NCBI GenBank assembly: GCA_950295325.1
Contig: OX485803.1
Span: 15,500,001 to 15,564,000, forward strand
Length of the DNA stretch: 64,000 nt
From: Polytrichum commune
Lineage: Eukaryota; Streptophyta; Polytrichopsida; Polytrichales; Polytrichaceae
Direction of reading: 5' to 3'
A program made the translations under genes and the position numbers. The notes under the pieces were generated by a model that saw only the letters and a program-made list of their open reading frames with translations, ran no database searches and was not told where the DNA came from. The stretch's first letter is position 1, and every line of letters begins with the position of its first letter. Shown here one piece after another: positions 13,116 through 24,000 of this stretch.

Positions 13116-14535
13116 ATTTAATGTAGCTTAATTTTAATTTTAATCTTAAAATGCTAGAAAAATGAAAAATGAATCTGTAAAATGTGAAAGCTTTGGGCAA
13201 GGTTTAAATAATAAGAATATGGTACCATGAAAAAAATTCAATGTAAATACATCAATTTTGGGTTCACACTGCCAACAAGTTTATGAAAATGAAGTTTTTC
13301 ATGCTCAAATGAAAGTCAATTTCCTAGTCCGAGAAAAGAGTGGCGGTCAAGTCCCCCTCCTCAAACTTCAACTATCCCCTACAATTATGATGGCCATTAA
13401 TTCTTGTTTTCTGTGGGTAATTAGCACACACTTCCACTTGGAGGGGGTTCAAATTTTCAACATCAAGTGGATTTTGCCAACTTTGCCGGCACATGAAAGT
13501 GTGCACAAATTGAGATATTGTGTTCATCATCAATATTCAGGCACTTAATTTAACATGAAATAAACTCAACTTAGAACCAATCTAGCCAATCGATTGGTGT
13601 CCCGGGGGTGCACCTTTAATTAAAACCCAAGAACCATGTGCGTTCGCAACATTCTCTAAAAACCCCCAGAGACTTGTGTTGGGCCTATACACAAGTATCT
13701 TTTTGTAAAGTCAAGCAATGCACATACAATTTCAATGATATAAATACAAGTGACAGTATGTGTACGTAAAAAATTTATATTCGCATATAGTCATTAACAT
13801 AAGTATACAAATATACCTTTGAATAATAATAAACCCCTATCATATGTACGATGTAAAACCTTAGCATTCATTGATATAGTTGTTGAAGGCTTTTTCATTC
13901 CTCGGATGTAACTCATAAGCATCTAAGTTTACAATACATGGCATGGAAGCTAATGCAATGATTGTTTCTAAATCTACCATCAACTGACCTATATATTGTC
14001 ATATGTTGCAAATCGTAAGTCCACTTATTGTTGGTTCCTTCTTGATACCAACATAAACCAATCCCCATGCTTGATCCTAGAACTTGCAACCCTTAGGACT
14101 TGCAACGATTGCAACCCCTAACTATTTGATCCAAGTTGTCACACAGATCAGAGGTTTACTAATAATACGAAACGATTGAGAGAAAACCCATTTGGGAATC
14201 AACACCTTCGCAATTTCAATGCCGCCCATGATCGAACTAAGACAACAACCGCCCGCAACCACCACAAAGAAGCATCAACTGTTCCTCTTGCAACCCTAAG
14301 CAAGAAGTGGCCTCGTTCTCAACTCAACCTCCCCTTCCAGGATCCTAATGTTGCCTCTTCCACACATACATGGATGAGATTAAAAAATGAGAAAACTATT
14401 CACCCTAGTTTCATCCAATATTGAATACTTATCCCATAAAGTCTAGTGACCCTACCATAAACGTACAGATTTTATATATTTTCTAGAGGTCCTCCATACA
14501 TGTACATAATTACGAGTTATAAATGTGTAGGATAT
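13116..14535. other. Intergenic, AT-rich, nothing recognised
   Basis: No coding region, RNA gene or element boundary could be supported here. Short open frames at 13258-13548 and 14176-14424 have no recognisable domain and no neighbouring exons. Confidence 0.4.
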
Positions 14536-14688
14536 GCATACATAGTGATCCCACTAGGATCAACGTTCTTCCTCTCTTCTCTGCATACATAGTGATCCCA
14601 CTAGGATCAGCGTTCTTCCTCTCTTCTTTGCATACATAGTGATCCCATTAGGATCAGTGTTCTTTCTCTCTTCTCTGCATACATAGTA
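14536..14688. repeat. 47-bp minisatellite, three copies plus a partial
   Basis: The unit starts with 'gcatacatagtgatccca' and ends in a 'cttcctctcttct' pyrimidine tract. Copies begin at 14536, 14583, 14630 and 14677 (partial), so the period is exactly 47 bp. The copies differ at only a few positions, suggesting recent amplification or active homogenisation. There are no spacers between units, so this is not a CRISPR array. Confidence 0.9.
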
Positions 14689-15062
14689 CTGAAAAGTTGA
14701 AATCAATACCCCTTCTACGCACTCACGTAAACTCATACATGTTATGAAAGGTGCACCGCCAGGATTTGCATCAGCTACAAAATTCTATGTTACAATAGCC
14801 TTCACACATTCAAGCACAGAGTCCATCCATATTCACCACTGGAAGCTTGAATATTGCAGGCAGGCCTTGGGGATTGATTGATCTCACACTTCCAAGATTG
14901 CAAATTATTAAGTACTGATTATGTATGTCATTGTGAATATGAGTAGCTACATGGAGCATTTTGATGATCGCAGATAAGTCAGAGCTTCAGAACTAATTCG
15001 TATTCTTCGCTTGTTTGGAAGAGGAGCTGGACAGATTGATGGATTCTGAAGTGCCACAGACA

Positions 15063-15442
15063 ACTACACTGATTATCCCAATTAGTGAGGGCGGTACTAA
15101 ATCCCCAAGCACGAACTAATTAGCCAAATCTCAAAGTTGTTGGGGGCTGAAATATTTACTGACTGGTACTAAATTCACGAATGCATGGTCATTTACCATA
15201 GATTTCAAGAAAATTAGTGTGAGCTCTACGGTGTTTGTAGAGTGAACCTAAATTTTTTTATGGAAACACATGCTTGTCAATGAATAGTGCCAAGTGCCGG
15301 TACTTTTAGTAGATAATGTTGCTATGAATAGTATTTTCGGTGAATAGTGTCGAGATGAATGATACTTCCTAGATCTTTTGGTGGCGCTAATTCCATAGCA
15401 TAAAGAAAGTTAGTTTCACCTTCACTAATTTTCCACACTCAC
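15063..15442 (+). mobile_element. MITE of the ACTACACTGATTAT family, copy 2
   Basis: About 380 bp starting 'ctacactgattatcccaatt' and ending near 'ttttccacactcac'. The subterminal inverted repeats share 'aattagtgagggcggtac' against 'aattagtgaaggtgaaac' on the other strand. It is the inverted partner of copy 1, about 2 kb away; a transcript across both could fold. A third, more diverged copy lies at 46073-46440. Non-autonomous: no coding sequence. Confidence 0.65.
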
Positions 15443-16851
15443 TATTAGCCCTCCCACATCACATGGATTTCTTGATGAATATAAAATCTGCAATGTTGGA
15501 CCTACAGACACTTGAACTTCTTTAGAATTAGGGTGCAAAAATCTTCAAAAGATACACTAATTACGTAAATAATGCAGAGTGATTGTAAGTTGGTTACACA
15601 TCAGTAGAACAGATACAAATGATATCCAGACTTACTGTGGCTTATATACGCAACCTTGGTAGGGAACATCTTAGCTAAGAACTAAGATGTGAGCTAAGAT
15701 GTTAGCTAAGATGTGAGCTAAGATGGGACGTCATCCCATGAATCACAAGTACTTATTTTTCGTCCTAGTGACGTTGGTATTCTTGGAGTAAAATTTACAA
15801 AAAAAAAACCTGGGCAGGGTTGAAACCTGGTTGTTTTCATTTGTTCAAGCTCATGTCACATGTGACTACATCTCTGCGAATGGAATGAGGGAAGTAATTG
15901 AAGGTTGTTGAGCAGAGGACATGGATGTAGTTTAGTTGGGAGTAAATATTCTTCACAGTGGCCGTGATAGTGCTAGTGATAGACATAGCCATACTTCAAA
16001 TGCACCATCAAGTTAATACAAGCCTTTATCTCTGAGAGGCCACTGCACTCTATCAAGGAGTTAGCCTGTTTCGTACCATCTTGATGTACTTTTAGTCTCA
16101 CAAGCCTTTTGGCCTCATGGACTTTAGAATCAATTTCCTTTCATTTATAGAGTGCAAGAATGCAGGAAATTGGTATGCAGAAGCAAAGCAGCAGATTTGA
16201 TGTCATGGATGATGTTACCTAAACCCAATTGCAAATGATGGGTTTACAATTGGGATTGACATATTTCAGTTAGCTATCAATCCCATAGGAAAAATCTGGA
16301 GCACACGCATCAAGTTCAAACTGTCTAGGAAGTGAGTCATGTTGCAAATCGTTCTGTAGAACATTTCCAGAACAAATAATTAAATTGAACAGAGATTTCG
16401 CACATGGGCAGTACGTTTTCAGGAGAACTTGCAAGACTCCAATTTCAAAGAGGAACTTCCAATCAACACCTCTGGACAACAACGACCCATCCAATAACAA
16501 ATGTGCGAAGCAAAATCCACTCTAGAAAAGGATTCAGATTGTTTGCAAAAAATCCTGAATTCCTCTACTCATGGTAAACAGGTACAATTACAGATCGGAA
16601 AACAGGAGGAGCCCAAGCACACATGCCATAAGCCTGCTGGTAACTAAATAAAGCACAGCAATACACTCTGATCCCTTGTCATCTTCAAGATGGACACCTT
16701 GTAAGAAGCCTACTACTGCGTGGTCATATGACTGCAAGATAAGTTTAGTTCCCTTGTCACCAAATTCTCAACCTATGCACCATATATCCATCTGAGACAC
16801 GGCTTGGGAGTGACATCGTTATTATTGGGTGCATGTTTAATTTTGTACTGC
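15443..16851. other. Gap downstream of OEP16 with a short tandem repeat
   Basis: Contains a short array of a 12-13 bp unit ('agctaagatgtg' and variants, about four copies) at 15670-15726, and 3' flank of the OEP16 gene. A phrase 'gttgcaaatcgttctgtaga' at 16339-16392 recurs as a diverged copy at 17531-17585 inside the gene's 5' exon flank, evidence of a small local duplication. No other gene is seen. Confidence 0.5.
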
Positions 16852-17980
16852 TTAAACAATGAAACGTAACAACTCATTTGCAGTTGCAATAGCTCCGCCG
16901 GTGATGGCTGTCTGGACGATCTTCTCCTTCGTACAATGCTTGTCGGCTATTGTCATAATTGCACCAGTGAGGGCACCTCCCAGAGCTGCATTTTTCCAGT
17001 CATGCCTTCCCCTCACACGCTGAATGCCATACTCAACACCTGCACAGGAGACCAACAACAAAACAAAACAAAAAAATCCAATAATTATTGATAAAAATGC
17101 ATATCTACTAAAATTCATGAATTACCTTCACAATAGAGTTATCCTTTTAACTCAATGGGACTCTTTGTCAGGAGTTCGTCTCCTATTTCATTGGTTGTTG
17201 TACATACAACATCAATAATTTCTTTCTTTCCACTTGTGATGGTGCATGCTCAGAGGCAGTGTTTGAATTTGAACATTGAGCAACCTATTTCGGACCATTA
17301 AGTGCCCAACTCATTTCAGCGCCTCTTGGCATACCAACATGAGCTTGACCCTCAGTGAACCAATATAAAACGTTCTTCATTCAAACCTCCACACTTTACC
17401 TCCAAACACGCACCAAAAACTTACTGAACATGGAAGGTGTGGTATGTAAAGCAACCAACTCCTGATCAAAAGTCATGTTAAGTTGGCAGATAACTATCAT
17501 GACTCAAGACAAATACTAAAAAGTGACAGTCGTGTTGCAAATCGGTCTGTAAAACATTTGCAAAGCCAATAATTCGAAGGGAACAACTATGCACGCTTGC
17601 TAAATTTCAGTCTGAACAAATGTGGAAGAACAAAACAAAACACGTGATTGACATAGATCATGGATTCTTACAACTTGCCAAACTGCATTGAGACAAAGGC
17701 TTGAAAGATAAATGGATATATCACCTGAGTAGACACCAGCTACCACACCCCACTGAAGACCTTCCTTGCCAGCCTTCTTCACGAGCCTCTCCAAGTCTCC
17801 CTTGGTCACACTCTCCTTGGCAAACATCTTGAATGCTTCCTGTGTGGCCGCATGCGCGGCTCCCACTGGCCCCACCTTGAGGAAGCCATTGACAGTAGAA
17901 TTCAACACAGGGTTGCCCATGTCTACTACGAGGTCCACAGTGGGGGACGAAGCCCGCGCAGAGAAATGTTGGTAAGGCAT
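16852..17980 (-). CDS. OEP16: Outer plastid envelope pore protein OEP16 (Tim17/Tim22/Tim23 superfamily)
   Basis: Two coding exons, 17980-17725 and 17039-16852, join within a Gly codon (donor CAG|GTGATA, acceptor TGTGCAG|GTG) to give 147 residues, against 148 in Arabidopsis OEP16-1. Recognition rests on family hallmarks: VDMGNPVLNSTVNGFLKVG at the N-terminus, GLQWGVVAGVYSGVEYGI in the middle, and GRHDWKNAALGGALTGA near the C-terminus. The Gly-rich hydrophobic segments correspond to the four membrane helices. OEP16 proteins form a cation- and amino-acid-selective pore in the chloroplast outer envelope, and some members have been linked to precursor import; the exact substrate here is unknown. 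The ATG at 17980 starts exactly where the family starts. The assignment is from remembered family sequence, without a database check. Confidence 0.93.
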
Positions 17981-18058
17981 TTTGAGAAATCACCTACAGC
18001 AGCTCTTCCAACAATTTATCTGGAAAAAAAGAAAACCACCAAATGAATCTTTAGCTCG

Positions 18059-18640
18059 TCCAACAATCCAAATCAGCTCACCTCACGAGAAAACTAGAAC
18101 AAAGCCAACATGAAAACTCCCCATTCCAATCTAAAAAACTTCACTGTGCAGGAAACGTGCACCAGAGATTGCACTGAAATTTGAAATTTGAACCTAGTAA
18201 ATCTCTAGCTGATCTTCTCACCAGTAACATACACTCTCTCCTACCTAAAGGTCCAACAATCCAAATTATTTTACATTGCAAAAAAGAGTGAAAATCCAAT
18301 GGAACTTTAGCTCATCTAACAATCCAAATCATTTCACCTCACAAGAAAAACATAACAAAGCCGACAGGAAATTTCCCCGTTGTACTCTAAACAACTTCTC
18401 TCTACAGGGGACATGCACCAGAGATTAAACTGAAATTGGAACTTTTAAACCCAAGGAATCTTAGGTAACTTTGTCACCAGTAACAAACACTCTCTACATA
18501 CCTACACGTCCAACAATCCAAGTCAACTCACCTCAAAAGAAAACTACAAAGCCAACATGAAAACTCCACTCCCCATCTGTAATAATCAAAACGACATCTG
18601 TATGCAGGAGAAGTGCACCAGAGATTACAATGAAAATTGG
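18059..18640. repeat. Tandem repeats of about 193 bp upstream of OEP16
   Basis: Units begin with 'tccaacaatccaaatcagct' or a close variant at 18059, 18252 (partial), 18315 and 18509. Offsets are 193, 63 and 194 bp, so two full units flank a short partial one. Shared blocks include 'tcacctcacgagaaaac', 'caaagccaacatgaaaactc' and 'gcaccagagattacaatgaa'. The array lies just upstream of the OEP16 start codon, probably in its 5' leader intron or promoter. A diverged continuation reaches about 18690. Confidence 0.75.
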
Positions 18641-21096
18641 AACTGGTAGTTGTAGGGTGTGGAAGCAAAGCACTACAACTGAAATTGGAACACGAAACTC
18701 ACTCTTCTATGGATTTACCCCACCAAAATTTACAGACTGCTTTTTACGACAGAAATTTCTACCAGTAGACATCACAACGACCCAAACCAAGAGAAGAGCC
18801 TTCTATGTATGAAGCAACAATCAACAAGTCCAGTGGCTTTCAAACACAGAACTGTACATTTCAGCTGAGACCTATACAAATGCAAGGGAAACTACACATC
18901 TGGCTCTAATACGGGTCTACAACAAAACCAATACTCAAGCAGGAACCCTAGTCACAAAAGACCCACCACCATTCCGATTACTGAAAACAATGTAGGGGAT
19001 ATCAAAAGGCTTGCAAAATTCTTCATATGGGTTTTGTCCTTCCCAAACAATTTGTTCTAGCATAGGATTAAGGCGTTTTCTATAGGTGAAAACACCGATC
19101 CCACTCTGCTAGATTCCTCCGAGCCTGAGCTTCAAAAGCAGCAGCAGGCACCACTAGAATTCAGTTTTTTTCATTAAAAAACTCCTCGACCTTCATAAGC
19201 AAGAAAGGATCCTAACAGTGCACATTATGCAAACGCAAGAGGTCAAAGCCCGACCCTCGTACACATCGATGACATTGAGTTTTTGGAAATGTCAGGTGAT
19301 CGCAACCACAAAAAAGAGCAATGCAAGGAAATCCGGAGCCTTAACCCTAAACTACCGAATCAATATCACCAACAAGGACCAACAGCAGGTGACTGCAATA
19401 CTTAAAACTTCAGGAAACGCCTAACAACAACCTCATTTCTAGAGGATCCTTCACAGGTCAAAGAAAGACATACTTACATACCTTGGGTCAAGCTAAAAAA
19501 CTGAATCTCTTTTGTGTGATGACAGACGAAAAGAGATGAAGGTGCACGAGATAAGTACCTGATCAAAAAGATCGGCGACAGGAAAGAGCACCTGACTTGG
19601 CTTTGCAAAAATGGGAGCCTTTGGTGTTTCTACAGGAGCTTTGAGGTTTGCATAGGGGGGAGGACTGATGGTGGAGAGGGATTGTGGGAAGGCATGGGTT
19701 CCCCTTTGTTGCAAGCTTGGATGGATGAAGAAACATATTATTCATCTATTGGGGCAGTCAATTCAAGTCAACCCTACGTCATTTTATTTTATTTTTTGTG
19801 ATGATGTTCTTGTGATGATTCCTATGATGATTTCCAGGCTCTGATATTCAGGGGGACTCCATGCATATGCTACAAAGTTATGAAGCTTCTAGACACTGAC
19901 TGGAGAGGGATTGGAGAGGCCAGGAATTAAAGCAGTCCAATGGAGGGCACTGTGCCCTGTGTAGTATAGTACTCTAACCCTCATTGAATGCTCTCTTCGT
20001 AGCCATGCCATCAGCATCTCTCTGCAATTCTGGCATGAGAATTTGTAATACTACATTTCTAACATTCTTAAACACCTAGTATGCTCACTCAAGTTTTCCG
20101 TAAACAGGCAACCTAAGCAAACTATGCAGCATATTGAGGGTAACAGAAACCTCCATTACCTAGAATCAGCCTTCGTGCATGTGGAATTGGGATACCTATT
20201 ACTCTTACAACATTTTTTGATTCCTTGTCTAGGGGTGGCCCCATAGAAACTTAACAATGTGAGGTACAGAATCATCACTTTGTGCACACCTAAGCATTTT
20301 GCTTTTCTCCTTCACGGCAGTTGAAAGTGGTACGGAAGTTGAACTAAAGTGACGTGGGCCCTGTACTCATCCAGACTTCTAGCGTGTGGCCATAGTTATT
20401 TATGGACACAACTGGTCACTACAATATTGGTCAATTACTGGTGATGATGTCTTTAATGCCGAACCCATAACCAAAACAGATTCATTTGGCCTCATTTAGC
20501 ATCACTTGACTGAAGTTATTTACTCTGCTGTTGGAGACCAAACTGAGTCTGACGGAAGTTTCTGCAACAAATCCTTGGTTCTGCAATCTGCTACAGAAGA
20601 GGATTTGTTGCAGAAACTGAACCAGAAGGTCACACTTGGCTACCAATTGAAGCTCTCCACCAGTGCATGTCATAGGAATATAGAGTGGCAACAATTTTAA
20701 AACAATTGGGAGAAGGTTTACTCGTCAGGGATATCCCCAAGTTCAATAGTGGGCAAAGTCTCTCAATGAGGTACCAAAGATTTCAACTATCACATACTCC
20801 AATTGTATTTGACCCTGGACATTCCATAAGTCTCAAGACAAGCAGCCAGATTCTTCACAACCTAGAACCCCCACATCGTAAGCTACAAAATGAAATAGAT
20901 AAGAGAATCTGAAACAAGAGTGCACACTACACACAATCAAAACTCACCACCATACATGGCAAGCCGATTTAGAAGGATATGGCAGTGATGAGATGAGTAG
21001 AGGCAATGCTGATGATGACAAGATGAACTCTTTTATGAGAGGACAACAGTTGGAAAGACAAATTTCAGTTTTTAGTCTACGTGTGATGACTCTGCA
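18641..21096. other. Interval between OEP16 and the WD40 gene
   Basis: The left part is the 5' flank of OEP16 (and possibly a leader exon; 'cttaccttgggtcaagc'-like sites near 19480-19640 cannot be resolved). The right part is the 3' flank of the WD40 gene. A perfect 19-bp hairpin at 20557-20618 is listed separately. No further gene is supported. Confidence 0.4.
20557..20618. other. Perfect 19-bp hairpin with a 24-nt loop
   Basis: The left arm 'agtttctgcaacaaatcct' (20557-20575) is the exact reverse complement of 20600-20618. The loop is 24 nt. Pairing fades quickly outside the 19 bp. The length is like a small-RNA duplex, but the whole stem is shorter than most plant miRNA precursors, so it may equally be a remnant of a short foldback element or a transcript-end hairpin of the WD40 gene. 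Confidence 0.6.
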
Positions 21097-24000
21097 CTAA
21101 CGCAGAGAGTATACATCAATACGCATATCATCCCCGGCTGCATACAACAGACTTCTTCCATTTGCCCACTTTAAATCATGATATCTCCCAATGCGTCGAC
21201 CGTCTTTGAATGGCTCTGCCAAGCATACTGCTGGCCTTGCACTTGAAAAGTCAACAAGATAAAGGCCTCGCAAAGTACTAACAGCAGCTGAACTTGATGA
21301 TCCACCTCCCAAAGCAACCTTCAATACCGCACTGTCATCAAGCTGAAGTGCCGACACAGGTGCACTTCCACCCTGCGCAAATTTGAAAAAGATTTGAGTC
21401 AGCAGCTAATAAAAGTAAGAACCATGCTACCACCATTGCCCAAATTATTCTACAAGTCGAATTAGTGTGATGTAAACAACCATCAAGTACTGATAGACGA
21501 TTATTTTAACGATCAAATAGTTGACAGCAACAATGCATAGTATTCCCTAAAGACCCCCAGTATGGACATTCAACAACCGAAGGACACTCACCGAATTGGC
21601 CAAAGTTCGAAAATCCCATCGCAGCACCCGTGTGTCCATTCCAGCAGAAAGTATAAGGTTTGTGTCTATTGCATCTAGGCATGTAATCATTGCATCATGA
21701 GCTTGCACGCGCCCAGTTTTCCCCAGACTTCCAAACATTCCTGTAGATGTGCATACCTCATTAGGAAGAGACTCAAAATACAAACACTTAAAACTTCAAC
21801 TGTGCCATCAATTGGAGTCGAAGAAGACAATAACCAATTGATGTTCAGGATCACTTCACTTCATGTGCCAAGCCTAGACATAATTGAATGTAAAGAGTAG
21901 TTTCTCCAGAAAGATCCAGTCATCAGTTACAAAATTATTTCCTGTCAGCAATAGATCCACAGAGAAATAAGGTGAACAGAGTAACTCACCAACACACCGT
22001 TCTGCACGCCGATCCCACACACGGACAGAGAAGTCTCGAGAGCCCGACATAAACAGGTTGTGATTCGGTGGAAACAATGACACACATGTGATTAAATCCT
22101 GCAAAAAATAACAAAGTTATAATAAGAAGCCCGCAGAATAATCAAAACTGAAGAAAATGCCTGTCCTATAACCCAGCATTTCTGCCACATATGTTGAGGT
22201 AGCCTCATTTTTTGTGCAACTAAATGTCAACTGTAGGCTCAATTGCTCTTTCAAACACAATAGATGTCAAAAGTCATTAGAAGGAAACATAAGAGCATAC
22301 CTCATGTTCTGCATATTGCCGCACAGGTTGTAGGTTGGCAAAATTAGACGATTGATTGATATCATAATAGCACACACGCTCATCAAGCCGTGGTCCACCC
22401 CTGCTGGTAGCAAACATGATCAGAGTTAAAACTGCAGGAAGTTGAATAGGATTCTTTCAGGCAAACAGACAGGAGAAGACTTGAACAAGACTTACCCTTC
22501 ATGGGAGGACGTGTGAACTGTCTCCCCTGTCACAAATGCATGTTCTACTCCTCCCAACGCCTGAAAAGAGAAAGTTTCACAAATGTCCACTTTGTAAATA
22601 GAAAAAGTAACACTCTTTTAAGATAAGGAGATATCAGTAGCAACAGAAACACTTCGAACCATGGACTAGGAAACTTGGTGACAGGACAAGTCTTCCAATA
22701 CAGACAGGCAGTTATCATTTGCAAGTCTCAAACATGTCATTCTGAAGTCCGGTTTTCATTCTAACCTTTATACAGGAGACTAATTTTGAAGAATCCTTTG
22801 AAAGCATCCCCTGCTCCTTCCACCCACGACCTACTGCTCCATACCGTTGTATGCATGGTGGTGGTAAGAGCCGGTTGCCACCTGACCCAGGGTTCTCCTC
22901 CTATATACAGTCATGTGTCATTTGCAGTACAATGAAATGCATGGCCCAAGAACTGCAATCTTGAACACGTTCTACCAAATCCTTCCAAACTACCAAGATT
23001 GCTTCCTTGCACGGCTATAAATTGCATTTTCTTTTATCCAGTCTACAATGGTTATATGATGAGAAGTATCAAACTTGATACAAATATAAAGAAAGTCAAA
23101 AGGCAGTAGCAAGAAGCAAGAATGACACAAACTTCAAAAAAAATGAAATCTGACCTTAGCTACTCCACAGACGAGCAATGTTTGATGAGAAGAGTGGATA
23201 TCCATAGAGCAAGCATAATGTCGAGCCATGTCCACTTGCTCAGAAATCTGCAGACCAAACGATTGCAGGTTTTTAAAAAGTTCTCCAGAGAAACTAATCA
23301 GGATTATTGCAACTTGTCACACAGACAAGTAAACCTCAATGTGCGAATCTACCTGTCCATCTGGTGTCCACACAATTAGCGTGCCATCCTTGCCACCACT
23401 GATAAGCTGATTGCGTTTATCATCTGAGGAATAACACCACAATCCCCTTTTCAGATGAAAACTTTGTTGTAAGGGTCTGTCTGACACATATAGAAGGTAA
23501 ATCTACCTAACATCATCTACCTTTTAAGTTGCTGTCTGGAACTTCACGACTTCACTACATGAAAGACTAAATCTCAGACTAGATTAAAAAAGAGTTTGGT
23601 GAAGAAACACCATACCATAGGACATGGCAAATATAGTATTGCGATGGCCCAAATATGACTCCACTGCATGTAAACCTGCATATTACCATGATAGACAGAT
23701 GAGACAACAAGATCTTGATTCCAAGATACACAGACATGATTCTGCTAAATTCATGATAATTCCATCATAAGCCACTAGTATTGAGAAGCAGATGATATTG
23801 TAGTTTGCTATTCATAATCAAAAGTTGACAATTTCCTTAAATTAAGAGTATCTGACTGATAGGATAAACTACAACTTAGGCTTACAAGATTAGCAGATGA
23901 GGCAATTACATATGCCTCTATACAAGGAGACTGTAATGGAATATGTCACATTCCTGAGACACTATACTACACACTTTCTCTGTTGTCTATTTCAGCTCTG

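Noticed and set aside
14536-14688. Regular repeats considered as a CRISPR-like array
   Set aside because: Units are contiguous without unique spacers, and the genome is eukaryotic.
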